Positions 9,801-17,093 of a stretch of 18,387 nucleotides of DNA are shown piece by piece. Within the stretch, counting starts at the first letter, position 1. Each line of letters opens with the position of its first letter. Both the position numbers and the translations under genes were made by a program. The stretch comes from Planctomycetota bacterium (lineage in GTDB: Bacteria > Planctomycetota > Planctomycetia > Pirellulales > Pirellulaceae): contig JAJDEH010000396.1 in assembly GCA_029259935.1 (NCBI GenBank), forward strand, positions 1 through 18,387. The letters run 5' to 3'. The notes under the pieces are model-generated. The model was not told the DNA's origin, did not search any database, and saw only the letters and a list, made by a program, of their open reading frames with translations.

Positions 9801-9856
9801 CTGGACGTGAAAAGCTCCGCAACTCGAAACCTGATTTGACGGTTTATCCCGATTAG
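6824..9856 (+). CDS. double zinc-ribbon membrane protein with lectin-like, OB-like and leucine-rich-repeat domains
   Basis: 1010 residues. Two zinc ribbons stand in tandem: Cys7-x-Cys9...Cys26-x-x-Cys29 and Cys49-x-Cys51...Cys68-x-x-Cys71. The first is very close to the ribbon of the gene at 1817 (shared CGQQF, LAGK.VKCP.CQ and LQIP). A Pro/Ser-rich linker leads to one membrane helix at about 131-158, then a repetitive Glu-Thr/Pro/Asn linker to about 240. Residues 247-375 are an unrecognised alpha/beta region (FGLGPIDFVMEVPPG). About 393-555 resemble a concanavalin/DUF1080-like jelly roll (WRKDGDLYRLLG, NNNWYGLTMIVR). About 597-705 look OB-like (WVELTGKVVYV, YGDRVVMDGKF). About 714-1010 contain leucine-rich repeats of roughly 24 residues with the bacterial consensus L..L.L..T.ITD.G...L. 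The LRR and lectin-like parts suggest binding rather than catalysis. A topology with ribbons in the cytoplasm is inferred. Partner and ligand unknown. Confidence 0.88.
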   Translation: MAISVQCQCGQQFQAKDQLAGKTVKCPRCQNALQIPTAAVDTATIPVSCDCGASLQAKPHMAGKMVKCPQCSQPIHIEVPQTPAPAEPKSAAQAHRPTAQPSAGSNVPVSQPSLANSNSVQPGVPPRKTRANLLPLLLVAGGVVVFGLFMAGGFALYRVFGRSEIAAPIASADATAGQPKGNNNEPHRETRPQLPPELETKPQPSNETKTNPQSASETGSPRPPAETETNPPPSSEADLRQAMQQPFEEVTFGLGPIDFVMEVPPGAESKNTNAAVKFLKRPGYELSVEWRRFDLGEFKSTAEKSADFVEAVVDQPDRYIYTHQHDGKTAYTFFILKEFGGGVIGITNHQALGRPTTKEQLDWLVKSADSLRFYENPHQPIDLLGEIAAKSDSWKNLRKGRGGWRKDGDLYRLLGVAGGGADFGWMYELPEGCQAFDVRMEFKLSPTGAIKLSLNRDVEVVSGVGALISYKPQWTKGLSVGNLTKKDLKTKSIGRLNNNWYGLTMIVRPNLIWIVLEDPEKTHASVAWRGEFTPECFSLGGDDYKGWAVRKLQFRMRAPFPSSSQKSTPSQAQPSEEPNIVSRPEPSSRPGRPPTEVRMTAEDFSQKVLVDSSTLFGYVHSRETWVELTGKVVYVKHFEKDQYTEVWLAADSNANQQGRIYFSFYFADLLKERIRYGDRVVMDGKFGYEAGRSYRLNYARLIRKLPPDPETSPRPEVVTAVEALQKAGVLDAEYLQFHSDDVTEDGRIKPELLKHLKHLGELDYLKFNSTALTNAGFAQLPADLPVRWADIEDKQEGRSTALRHVAGWKQLRILHLNRNGENPDDNELAPLKDLKDLRILTLLYPTYGNRALAHVGRISSLELLTVANAKFSAGSLTQLEGLKNLRDVSIQNTPIGDASLAVVAQWPQLRELSIRNAKITDAGIEHLKAAKELRQLVLNGNDIGDGAMSQLARMPNLRRLLLDDTNVTDSGLVQLEKSTSLSELRLPSTTTVAGREKLRNSKPDLTVYPD
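7418..7528 (+). repeat. degenerate tandem repeat encoding an Glu-Thr/Pro/Asn linker
   Basis: Four imperfect units of 24-30 bases each start with GAAAC and encode ETKPQPSN, ETKTNPQSAS, ETGSPRPPA and ETETNPPPSS. The array lies inside the gene at 6824, just after the membrane helix, and forms a flexible spacer. Unit length is a multiple of three, so copy-number change would keep the frame. Confidence 0.75.
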
Positions 9857-9898
9857 CAGCCGTCCTTGGCATGCCGCCCGTCAGTCCGGGTAGATACG

Positions 9899-11197
9899 TC
9901 ACGCGGATTTTACCAGGCCGTGGAGCCGTTCTTCGGCGGGAACTTGCAGTGGAAACTGTTTGCTGAAGGCGTGTTGGTCGATGCCGGCGAATTCCCGCAG
10001 GGACGCGTGGATGTGTTCGGGGCGAACGCGAATGCCGTTTTCTTTGTCCGTTGACAATGACTTCGGATTTACTGGGACGAGGAACTGTTTTTCGTCGGTG
10101 GCGCCAATAACACGATTGCCCTTGATCCCGGGTCCCATGAACATGATCGAACCGATCGACCAGTGGTCCTTGCCGTTGCCCTTGTTGTAGGTCGGAGTGC
10201 GTCCCATTTCGCTTTGGACAATGACGATCAGTTTGTCACGGATCTTCAGTTCCTCGGATCTCGTGACGAGATAGTCGATACCGGCCAGAAGTTCAGGTAT
10301 CAGCTTCATTTGGTCGGTATCGTTGTTGGCGTGGCTGTCGAATTGGCCGATCGAAAGATTCGCTGACACGCAGACGCCCGCTTTGAACGAGGCGAGCGCG
10401 ATGTCGGCTTGCCGCGAAAGCCGTTCCTTGGGTGGCGACTTGGGAATGTAGGGCGTGACGCGCTCCAGCGCCTTGGAATTAAGCTGCGCGGCATAGAGCA
10501 TGTTTTGAGACCGTTCGACTCGTGGCAGGCGAACCTGGGACACGCGGGCCTGCATTTGCTTTTCGAGTGCCCGTTCGATCCGGTCCGCGACGAAATCGTC
10601 GTGATAGGGACTCCGGGCGCTTCCATTGATTCCGTCGGCATTGGCCAGCTTGGTCAACGAATTCAAATAAGGCACGCGAGCCATGGCGACGAGGTTGCCG
10701 GTTGCCGAATAGTTGCCGAAGGTGAGGAACGCCAGCGGAACTTCAGAGCCGTTGCAGGCCGCGACCAGCGCGGCAAATGTCGGGTACGCCAGGCTGTCGA
10801 GTTTACCCGTGGCCATGTATCGCGAGCAGGGGGAGTGGTTGTTGACCGAATAATCGAGGCCGTTAAAGACCAACAAGTCGTCGCCGTATTTCTTGAAGAA
10901 GTCTTCGTTGCTCAGGCCTGCTTCGATGTGAGCGGCATTGGGCGCGAGCCGATGATTGCCTTGCGTGAGGATGTCGCCGTCCTTGTACAGCCGGTTCATC
11001 TCGTTGATGCCCTTGGGATCCATCAAGTAGGTGGTGTCCCAGCCGCCGGAAGCATTGAAGACGACGTAGTAGGGGCCCTCGTAGGCGGGCGGTTCAGGTG
11101 TCGCGCCCAGGGCGCGGGAACTGAACGATGGCCCTACCGGCGCGGCAAAGCCCAATCCGGCTGTTCCACATAGTCCTAAAAAATCTCGGCGTCGCAT
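9899..11197 (-). CDS. Tat-exported DUF1501 protein
   Basis: 432 residues from ATG 11195-11197. The N-terminus MRRRDFLGLCGTAGLGFAA is a twin-arginine (Tat) signal, so the protein is probably folded before export. The body matches DUF1501 (PF07394), a family related to the alkaline-phosphatase/sulfatase fold. Family hallmarks seen are GQFDSHANND (about 290-300), QSEMGRTP, GKDHWSIGS and a C-terminal HIHASLREFAGID. Length is normal for the family. The gene is the second of an operon, nine bases after the cytochrome gene, and this pairing recurs throughout planctomycetes. Substrate and role are not established; coupling of exported redox proteins to surface polymer breakdown has been suggested. 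It converges on the LRR gene with 42 bases between stops. No clear Shine-Dalgarno precedes the ATG, so translational coupling to the upstream gene is likely. Confidence 0.93.
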   Translation of the reverse strand: MRRRDFLGLCGTAGLGFAAPVGPSFSSRALGATPEPPAYEGPYYVVFNASGGWDTTYLMDPKGINEMNRLYKDGDILTQGNHRLAPNAAHIEAGLSNEDFFKKYGDDLLVFNGLDYSVNNHSPCSRYMATGKLDSLAYPTFAALVAACNGSEVPLAFLTFGNYSATGNLVAMARVPYLNSLTKLANADGINGSARSPYHDDFVADRIERALEKQMQARVSQVRLPRVERSQNMLYAAQLNSKALERVTPYIPKSPPKERLSRQADIALASFKAGVCVSANLSIGQFDSHANNDTDQMKLIPELLAGIDYLVTRSEELKIRDKLIVIVQSEMGRTPTYNKGNGKDHWSIGSIMFMGPGIKGNRVIGATDEKQFLVPVNPKSLSTDKENGIRVRPEHIHASLREFAGIDQHAFSKQFPLQVPAEERLHGLVKSA

Positions 11198-11206
11198 GGC
11201 GGTTCG

Positions 11207-13588
11207 CTACTCATAGAGGAATTCGTGTTGGCGCAGCAGATACGTAACGACGGCCCGCCAAGCTCGGATCGTGTAATGAGGATCGGGGTCGCGAGGCGTT
11301 ACCTCCCGCTGCGATTGACAGTAATAGCTTTCGGTTTTTGACATCCCCTCACGGGAATTCGCATCTTTGACGATGCCGGCAAACAGGTCGTAGGTTCGTT
11401 GCACTTCAGGATCGTTCGTCTCGTCGAAGCGACCGAGGAACAATTGGTGTAGATGAACGATGGCCAGCCGGATCTGTTGGTCCGCTTCCGCGTTTGCCCC
11501 AGGAACGACATTGGGTTCGATTCCGGGAAACAGCCGGCGCTGCTTTGCGGGCTTGGAAAAGTCGGCTGCCACGTGCTTGCAAGCGAGATCGTTGGCCATG
11601 ATGCGTTGGATGGCCCCCATGGCTCCACTTGGCTCGGCGATCCGTTCGGTGATTTCCTTGGAATCGATTCCGCCGTACAGGATCTTGAACTTACTTTCCC
11701 GATCAACGAGCCTGCCCCACTTCGCGCCGAACACGGCCGTAATTTTTCGTTCGAGCTGCTCGGGTGTCAGCATGTGCGCGAGACCGGCATCGTCCAATTC
11801 GGCCAACCGCCGTGGCTCGTTCACCGCCGTCGCCAGTCGATCAATGCGGTAGAAAGACGATTGGGCCAACTCTTTGAAGACGACCTTGAGATTGAAATCC
11901 GACTTGGCGAACCGCGAGGCGATTTCCTCGATTTCGTCTCGTTGCACGCGAAAAGCCCGGCGTTTGGCGGCGAACATGGGGTCATCGATGTCTTCCGGCG
12001 GCGAAAGAGGCTGGCGACCGGTGAGGATGTACCAGACGTGCTTTACCATGGCGACCGAAAACCGTGGATCCTTCGCGGTCCGCTCACCCAACCACTGCAA
12101 TGATCGCCAACGTTGGTCCGCCAGCAGTCCTTCGCCTTCCAGTCCCGGAGCAAACATGTCTTCGTACCAGCCGTCTTTTCGAGGTCCAAAAATCCCCTTG
12201 CCATCGAGTACGTAGAAGTCCTGATAGAGACCGGCGATCGGGTCCATCACTTTATGACAGACGACACAGTCGGCCGCTTGCATGGTGGGAATCTCGTACT
12301 TCGCCGTGATCGCCGCCGCATCGTTCACTCGTGGCGCCAATTGTAGAATATCGACGCCCAGGAAATGCTCGAAGTACATTCGCACACGCAGCCGATTTCG
12401 ATTGGTCTCGGTCGTCGGATAGCGTTTCAGATATTGGAATGTGCTTAGCAACCCGGCATGGGGATAGAACCCCGTGGCCGACTCTTGAACGGTTTTTCCG
12501 CGCCGATCGTCCGTCAACGCCTTCAACTTCGCCGGCACGAATTCAAAAGGGTCGTCGGGATCTTTGAACTTCTCACGCAGTTCTTCGTAGACTCCGTAAC
12601 CTCGGGACGAATACGGCGAAACCATGATGTAGTCGGCGGTCACGATTTCCGTGAAGGGACGATCGTTACGTACGATGTACGCCACTAGTTCGACCGGCTC
12701 GCGACGCAAAGCCTCTCGGTATTGGCGAATTAATTTCGTGTAGGCGATCATCTTCGGATGCGAGTAATTCAGCCTGTCATCCTTGCTGCGGCCTTTGTTC
12801 GGATCGCGCTCTTTGTACCAATGGCGAGTCTTGTGGAAATGCGTATAGCTGAGAGCATCTTCGCCACCGCCGTCGTAGCCTTCTGTCAAGAGAATATCGT
12901 TGAACGCTTCCCGCAGCCGTTCGTAGAACGCATCTTCCTGCACGACTCCATCCAGAATGGCATCCATCGCTTGCAGGCCATCGCTCTCGACCGCCGCGTG
13001 TTCATCCTTCGTTGGCAGTCTTCCGGCAAGTGACAACGTGAGCCGCCGCAGCAATCGCCGCGGTGACATCATTTCAATCCCGTCAAAAAATGGCGGGGCG
13101 TCGTAGTCGGCAATGGGCGGTCCGTCATCCGGTTCGCCGCGGGTGCGACGAACAAAACGCCTGAGAATTCGATAGCCGGTCGAGTCCTCGTTGAGTACTT
13201 CTCCGCCACCATGATCAAGATCACCTCGGATCTTTGAAAGCAGCCGCGACTTGCCGTCTTCCATTGCCACGGCCACGCGCTGAAAGGCCGCGCGATTGTG
13301 ACCGAGCGCGGCCACTCGTTCTGCCCGATCGCGGACGGTGTCTTGCAAGAGGAACTCACTATCCGACGCATCGCCCTTGGCATTGTGGCACTTCAAACAA
13401 GTCCGCTCGCCAACCTTGGCCCACACTTCATCGGCAAAAAAGTTGTCAACGGCAACACACTCCGGCCCTTGATGGCCAGCCGCTTCCGTGGCTTGTTGTG
13501 CAAGAACTCGGCGAGCGTCGTTGAACACGAAAACGATCGTCAGAATACAAAGGGGGGCCAGCCAACGGCATTGCTTTGATCGCGACAT
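11207..13588 (-). CDS. planctomycete c-type cytochrome (PSCyt/DUF1549-DUF1588-like)
   Basis: 793 residues if started at ATG 13586-13588, which gives a basic-plus-hydrophobic export signal (MSRSKQCRWLAPLCILTIVFVF). ATG 13598-13600 is an equally possible start; a TTG at 13678 is unlikely. Two heme c motifs are seen: Cys64-Leu-Lys-Cys67-His68 at the mature N-terminus (PSCyt1-like) and Cys441-Val-Val-Cys444-His445 in the sequence CHKVMDPIAG. Between them, LTLSLAGRLPTKDEH and FNDILLTEGYD resemble the DUF1549 helical region. HAGLLSTF, TNRNRLRVRMYFEHFLG and the second heme motif resemble DUF1588. The C-terminal third (FNLKVVFKELAQSSFYR) is DUF1585-like. It is the promoter-proximal gene of an operon with the DUF1501 gene. 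Predicted to sit in the periplasm and transfer electrons; the substrate is unknown. The domain mix is atypical, as DUF1501 partners are usually DUF1549-DUF1553 proteins. Confidence 0.88.
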   Translation of the reverse strand: MSRSKQCRWLAPLCILTIVFVFNDARRVLAQQATEAAGHQGPECVAVDNFFADEVWAKVGERTCLKCHNAKGDASDSEFLLQDTVRDRAERVAALGHNRAAFQRVAVAMEDGKSRLLSKIRGDLDHGGGEVLNEDSTGYRILRRFVRRTRGEPDDGPPIADYDAPPFFDGIEMMSPRRLLRRLTLSLAGRLPTKDEHAAVESDGLQAMDAILDGVVQEDAFYERLREAFNDILLTEGYDGGGEDALSYTHFHKTRHWYKERDPNKGRSKDDRLNYSHPKMIAYTKLIRQYREALRREPVELVAYIVRNDRPFTEIVTADYIMVSPYSSRGYGVYEELREKFKDPDDPFEFVPAKLKALTDDRRGKTVQESATGFYPHAGLLSTFQYLKRYPTTETNRNRLRVRMYFEHFLGVDILQLAPRVNDAAAITAKYEIPTMQAADCVVCHKVMDPIAGLYQDFYVLDGKGIFGPRKDGWYEDMFAPGLEGEGLLADQRWRSLQWLGERTAKDPRFSVAMVKHVWYILTGRQPLSPPEDIDDPMFAAKRRAFRVQRDEIEEIASRFAKSDFNLKVVFKELAQSSFYRIDRLATAVNEPRRLAELDDAGLAHMLTPEQLERKITAVFGAKWGRLVDRESKFKILYGGIDSKEITERIAEPSGAMGAIQRIMANDLACKHVAADFSKPAKQRRLFPGIEPNVVPGANAEADQQIRLAIVHLHQLFLGRFDETNDPEVQRTYDLFAGIVKDANSREGMSKTESYYCQSQREVTPRDPDPHYTIRAWRAVVTYLLRQHEFLYE

Positions 13589-13687
13589 AGAATCGTCCAT
13601 CCAGGCGAGGGGCTGCAGGTGTGGTGAATTATTGTAACAGAAATTGCATGACTTGGCCGATTTAACTCCGCTCGGCAAGAGGCAATC

Positions 13688-13888
13688 TCATTTCTTCATT
13701 TCAATACACACCATCTCCTGATTGCTCCTCGCGCAGAGCTTGCCATTCGCCAAAGAGGGAGTGGTGTAGCAGGTGTCCTTCATGACTGGGGCATTGGACG
13801 TTTCCTTGAAACCGTCGGGTGAAACCGGTGCCAACACCAATTCACCTGTTTCCGTTATCACGATCATCTGGCCATCGGCGATGTAAGA
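13688..13888 (-). pseudogene. C-terminal remnant of a PQQ/BamB-like beta-propeller protein
   Basis: On the minus strand an open frame reads YIADGQMIVITETGELVLAP, continues through KDTCYTTPSLANGKLCARSN, and ends in MVCIEMKK before a TGA at 13688-13690. A blade ending xIADGxxxVxTExGELVLA followed by a blade with TPxxANGKLxxR is characteristic of PQQ-like/BamB-like propeller proteins, which planctomycetes have in large numbers. Only about 66 residues remain. The upstream side is cut exactly where the motif GGTTCCTGACACC begins, and a stop lies in frame there. It lacks a start codon and sits 100 bases upstream of the cytochrome gene in the same orientation, so it is probably a deletion or insertion remnant. 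Confidence 0.75.
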
Positions 13889-13910
13889 AAAAAGGTGTCA
13901 GGAACCGTTT
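13887..13910. repeat. short motif GGTGTCAGGAACC at the end of the gene remnant
   Basis: The run of A residues followed by GGTGTCAGGAACC and GTTTG marks the sharp boundary between the propeller remnant and unrelated DNA upstream of the small membrane-protein gene. From memory, a motif of this kind occurs in many copies in planctomycete and other environmental bacterial genomes, often near IS200-like/REP-type transposases. I cannot confirm that here, and no transposase is present next to it. Confidence 0.4.
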
Positions 13911-13911
13911 G

Positions 13912-13940
13912 TTGACGTTGAATGTCGGTTTTGTTAGGCT
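13912..13940 (+). promoter_or_regulatory. possible sigma-70-type promoter
   Basis: TTGACG at 13912-13917 and TAGGCT at 13935-13940 are 17 bases apart, oriented toward the membrane-protein gene whose ATG is at 13987. The -35 is good and the -10 is poor. It would give a leader of about 40 bases. Planctomycete promoters are poorly defined, so this stays tentative. Confidence 0.25.
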
Positions 13941-13986
13941 GGCGCGTGGCGTTTTTTTTAGTAACATTCCCTATCCAATCCGCTCC

Positions 13987-14424
13987 ATGTCCAATCCATA
14001 CCGAAGTCCGTCATCAACGCATTACGGCACGTTAGCCCCTAACGAAGTTAGAGGTCCAGCGATTGCTCTGATGGTCGTTTCGCTGATCGCAATTGTTTTT
14101 GGAGTTTTAGGGCTTGCCGGAGACGTATTCCTTGTGCTGTTTGGAGTTGTGGATCATCTCGAAGAAATAAACGATGGGCCGACGTCCAAATATACTCAGA
14201 TCATCGTACGGACGATTTGGGGGATCATTCTGTTGATCGCCTCGTCGTTTGTTTTCTTCGGCGCGTTGAAAATGAAGAACATGACGGATTACGGCACGGC
14301 AAGAACCGCCGCGATTGTGGCCATGATCCCGTTAGTGGGCCCTTGCTGTCTGCTGGGAATTCCCTTCGGCATTTGGGCCTACTCAATACTCAGCAGGCCG
14401 CACGTCAAAGACGCGTTTCGATAA
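13987..14424 (+). CDS. small membrane protein with three predicted helices
   Basis: 145 residues from ATG 13987. The start MSNPYRSPSS matches a common planctomycete opening (MxNPYxSP), which makes it preferable to the longer frame from 13819 that runs over the propeller remnant. Three hydrophobic segments are visible: about 25-55 (ALMVVSLIAIVFGVLGLAG), 78-100 (TIWGIILLIASSFVFFGAL) and 112-138 (IVAMIPLVGPCCLLGIPFGI). The C-terminal GIPFGIWAYSILSRPHVKDAF resembles the end of small planctomycete membrane proteins. No function is known. No Shine-Dalgarno is apparent upstream. The next gene lies 158 bases downstream on the same strand. Confidence 0.8.
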   Translation: MSNPYRSPSSTHYGTLAPNEVRGPAIALMVVSLIAIVFGVLGLAGDVFLVLFGVVDHLEEINDGPTSKYTQIIVRTIWGIILLIASSFVFFGALKMKNMTDYGTARTAAIVAMIPLVGPCCLLGIPFGIWAYSILSRPHVKDAFR

Positions 14425-14582
14425 CCGCGCCAACTCTACAGACGGGCTATGAAACACTGGCTCTGAATCCGCCAAATACCATTGACATGAACGCGGAGCC
14501 AGCGAGAATGCGCGTTTTCAATGGAAAGCATTTCCACGACGGCCCGGCCGTGCCCAACGCAGTCCCGCAAAGAAAAATTATC

Positions 14583-15101
14583 ATGTCTTCTTACCGTCGA
14601 AATTTCGCCACGATTTTTGCGGGCCACACCGACGCTCCCTACGATCCAGAGCATCGTGAGTTTGTCGAGAACATCGCGTCCGCTCTTTATGAACGTTACG
14701 AAGACCTCCCGCCAATCGAGCAATGGCCAAAAAGTGTTCGCTATTTCTACGCCTGCTACGACTTGAACTTTCAAGTTGGCAACGGCGGTTTCGCACAGGC
14801 GGCCTACAACGTGCCGGAATTAATACCGATGGCCAAAGAGGCGTTCGACCATTTTGGTTGCCAACACGCCGCTGAGTTGTGCCGAAAGGCGGTATCCTTG
14901 CTGCCGGCTGAACTCGTTGAGCATCTCGAAAAAGGCTTGACCGATACCGACTCGTTGCAAGATGTGTTCGATCATTTCAACGAGAGCGCGATGGCCGAAC
15001 TTGACGAGACCATTCCGGACGAATTCTGGGTGGATGACAAGCTTCAAGAGTTGGTGCAGAAGAATCGGGCGGACTTCGAGTCGATTGACAACCTGACCTG
15101 A
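14583..15101 (+). CDS. DMP19/DUF4375-family protein
   Basis: 172 residues from ATG 14583 (MSSYRRNF). An in-frame ATG at 14487 would add a 32-residue tail without clear homology. The core YACYDLNFQVGNGGFAQAAYN (about residues 53-73) matches the signature of the DMP19-like/DUF4375 family (PF14300), where a hydrophobic helix is followed by NGGFxQ and an aromatic-Asn pair. The following helices (PMAKEAFDHFGCQHAAELCRKA) continue the family fold. The protein is acidic toward its C-terminus, as expected in a family that includes a proposed double-stranded-DNA mimic. It is soluble with no export signal. The molecular role of most members is unknown, so the DNA-mimic idea should not be transferred without evidence. 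Confidence 0.82.
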   Translation: MSSYRRNFATIFAGHTDAPYDPEHREFVENIASALYERYEDLPPIEQWPKSVRYFYACYDLNFQVGNGGFAQAAYNVPELIPMAKEAFDHFGCQHAAELCRKAVSLLPAELVEHLEKGLTDTDSLQDVFDHFNESAMAELDETIPDEFWVDDKLQELVQKNRADFESIDNLT

Positions 15102-15480
15102 CGAAATCTCACCTGCCAATGCGGGAGAAATCGAGAAGGCGTGCGTGGCAGTTCAGCGAAAGCGGACCCCGGTGACGAGCCTCAAGAGTTCAGAGTTCTT
15201 AGCCACGAAGATTGATCGAGTAGTTTTTCGCGTCTCTTCGTGGCTGTCCATCCGCTTGGATTTCGAAGTCCGCTGGGAGGGTCTGGGCGAATTTCGTTTG
15301 AGGGCCTCATTGGCCGTCGCGACTAGCGCCTCCCCACTGTGCCTCTGCCGCTGCTCGCTCCGAATCCGCTTGCTTCATGTCTGTTGGGAATTGTAGACTG
15401 CGCACTAGTCCGCTTCGCCGTGAGACGGTGAACTCCGCGTAATGTTGTCGGGTACCGCCTTCGCAATAATGGTGTGACAC
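15102..15480. other. 379-base intergenic stretch
   Basis: Apart from the inverted repeat at 15201-15245, I see no gene here. Open frames in it give arginine-, serine- and leucine-rich translations without domain features. The last 75 bases (about 15410-15480) run into the LRR gene start; the stretch around GTACCGCC at 15451-15458 looks unlike coding DNA on the plus strand and could belong to a dispersed repeat. Confidence 0.45.
15201..15245. repeat. 11-base perfect inverted repeat
   Basis: AGCCACGAAGA at 15201-15211 pairs perfectly with TCTTCGTGGCT at 15235-15245, leaving a 23-base loop. It lies 100 bases after the DMP19 gene. The loop is long and no T-run follows, so it is a poor intrinsic terminator. 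It may be a mobile palindromic repeat. Confidence 0.6.
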
Positions 15481-16089
15481 ATGCTCCATTCCATGGTCTT
15501 GCTATCAATCACAATTCTCACCGCCGACGAAGGCGCAAAACGAAGTGAACCTCCCATCGAGCCCGTGCCGAACCAGCACTTGCTAGTTGAACGCATCATC
15601 GCGACTGGCGGCGACGCGGAAACCAGCGGCGGATACATCATTAGTGTGTCGCTGCGTGACGCAACGGACAAAGACTTCGGTTTGCTCAAAGACCTCAAGG
15701 CGGTCCGCTACCTCGATTGTGCCTACTGCAACACCGACGGCTGTGGACTGGAACACATCACGCAAATGAAACGGCTCGAAAGCCTTTGGCTCCACGACAA
15801 CAAGTTCAAAGAAAAACATCTGAAATATATTAGCGACTTCCCGCGTTTGCGCACGCTCTGGCTTGAAAATACGCCAACCACCGATTCCGGCCTTCGGCAT
15901 GTCCGAAACCTAAAGTCACTCGAGAGACTATATCTCAAGAATACAAACATCACGGACCATGGCCTGAAACATCTTCGGGGCTTAAAGAATCTCAAAACAC
16001 TTGACGTGGACGGAACTAAAGTCACCGCCGAAGGCATCTGGGATCTGAAGAAGCAGTTACCGAAGACAAGGATCTGGGGACCGCGGTGA
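15481..16089 (+). CDS. leucine-rich-repeat protein, probably exported
   Basis: 202 residues from ATG 15481. A short hydrophobic N-terminus (MLHSMVLLSITILTA) may be a signal peptide. From about residue 60, repeats of about 23-24 residues follow the bacterial LRR pattern: LKAVRYLDCAYCNT, LESLWLHDNKF, LRTLWLENTPTTDSGLRHV, LERLYLKNTNITDHGLKHL and LKTLDVDGTKVTAEGI. The end LKKQLPKTRIWGPR is typical of the last cap in planctomycete LRR proteins. LRRs form a curved binding surface; no catalytic domain is seen. The next gene starts 41 bases downstream, also an LRR protein, so the two are probably co-transcribed. Ligand unknown. Confidence 0.85.
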   Translation: MLHSMVLLSITILTADEGAKRSEPPIEPVPNQHLLVERIIATGGDAETSGGYIISVSLRDATDKDFGLLKDLKAVRYLDCAYCNTDGCGLEHITQMKRLESLWLHDNKFKEKHLKYISDFPRLRTLWLENTPTTDSGLRHVRNLKSLERLYLKNTNITDHGLKHLRGLKNLKTLDVDGTKVTAEGIWDLKKQLPKTRIWGPR

Positions 16090-16130
16090 ATCAAGGCAAC
16101 ATGTCGAATCTCCCTTGGAGGTAATGTGAA

Positions 16131-17093
16131 ATGTTAAGGATTATCCGCATTCGACGGGCGGGCATCGCGACCTTGGTGATAGTTGGCTCATTGATGCTCG
16201 CTGGAGCGATTGCTGGCAAAGATAAGAACCGTTCACAATCCGTTATTTCCGAACGAGTCGCCAAACTAGCGGGTGATCTTGCTACGCCCGACTACTCAAA
16301 GCACCGCGAGGCGTACTCGCGACTTGACCTTCTTGCACAGTCGTCCGAAGCCGATTCGAACGCAGCGCTGACCGTTCTTCAACAATTCGACGACCGGGCG
16401 AAAAAATGGACGTTGCTTCATGGGTACGAGTCGCGAGAGACGTGGTTTTACGTCACGAAGAAAACTCCCCCAAAGTCGATGACATTCATCTATTTGGCGG
16501 AACGCTCCCGTAGGCTCGGAATTGTAGGAATGGCTGGCAATCACATCACCGATGAGCACGTGTCCTATTTAAACGGTCTACCGGCCGTAACGATTTTAGA
16601 TATTGACCAAGCTGCTATCAGTGGGGCGACGCTGGCCAACATTAATCTACCTTCACTCAAAGTATTACGCCTTGCCGGATGCCCCATAACGGATGATGCG
16701 GCGCTACAAATGAAGTTTCCAAAATTAGCGACGTTGGACCTTTCGGGCACACGGATAACAGACCAGTTCATGAAGAGAATGGAGATGACCCAGGTAAGCG
16801 AACTGTCCCTCCGTGGAACTCAAGTAACGTCACAGGGAGTCCGGATGCTTGCCAAACTCGCAAATCTAGGTTGGCTTACAGTGGATCTGGAAGACGTAGA
16901 TACCGGCGCGGTCGAGGTAATCAACAAGATGTCCAAAATGACGCGGATTCGACTCGTTGCAACGGAGGGATCCGACGTACGATTACGTAGTATCCGTCGC
17001 CAGTTAGATCATAGGATCGTCCTCTACACTCGCATGGGGGCAGAGGGGCGCTGGGTAAAACTCGCAGGGGAAGAACAGCCGGAACAGGAATAA
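16131..17093 (+). CDS. exported protein with degenerate leucine-rich repeats
   Basis: 320 residues from ATG 16131, preceded by GGAGG at 16117-16121 with nine bases of spacing, the clearest ribosome binding site in the window. The N-terminus has basic residues and a hydrophobic run (IATLVIVGSLMLAGAIAG), a signal peptide or anchor. Residues 30-120 are helical and unrecognised. About 130-270 contain LRR-like units: VTILDIDQAAISG, LKVLRLAGCPITDDAAL, LATLDLSGTRITDQFM, VSELSLRGTQVTSQGVRML. The C-terminal 50 residues are basic with no known domain. It follows the LRR gene at 15481 closely. It shares repeat type but not overall architecture with that neighbour. Confidence 0.85.
   Translation: MLRIIRIRRAGIATLVIVGSLMLAGAIAGKDKNRSQSVISERVAKLAGDLATPDYSKHREAYSRLDLLAQSSEADSNAALTVLQQFDDRAKKWTLLHGYESRETWFYVTKKTPPKSMTFIYLAERSRRLGIVGMAGNHITDEHVSYLNGLPAVTILDIDQAAISGATLANINLPSLKVLRLAGCPITDDAALQMKFPKLATLDLSGTRITDQFMKRMEMTQVSELSLRGTQVTSQGVRMLAKLANLGWLTVDLEDVDTGAVEVINKMSKMTRIRLVATEGSDVRLRSIRRQLDHRIVLYTRMGAEGRWVKLAGEEQPEQE

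Noticed and set aside
10409..11173. Long plus-strand frame of 254 codons over the DUF1501 gene
   Set aside because: It is antisense to a gene with clear family motifs and its translation has no recognisable domain.
11453..12103. Plus-strand frame of 216 codons over the cytochrome gene
   Set aside because: It runs antisense to a gene with two heme motifs and gives a translation without domain features.
13819..13986. N-terminal extension of the small membrane protein to 13819
   Set aside because: The extension lies over the antisense propeller remnant and repeat motif, and the family-like MSNPYRSP start is at 13987.
14217..14582. N-terminal extension of the DMP19 protein to 14217
   Set aside because: It overlaps the membrane-protein gene in another frame and has no homology-like features before about 14583.
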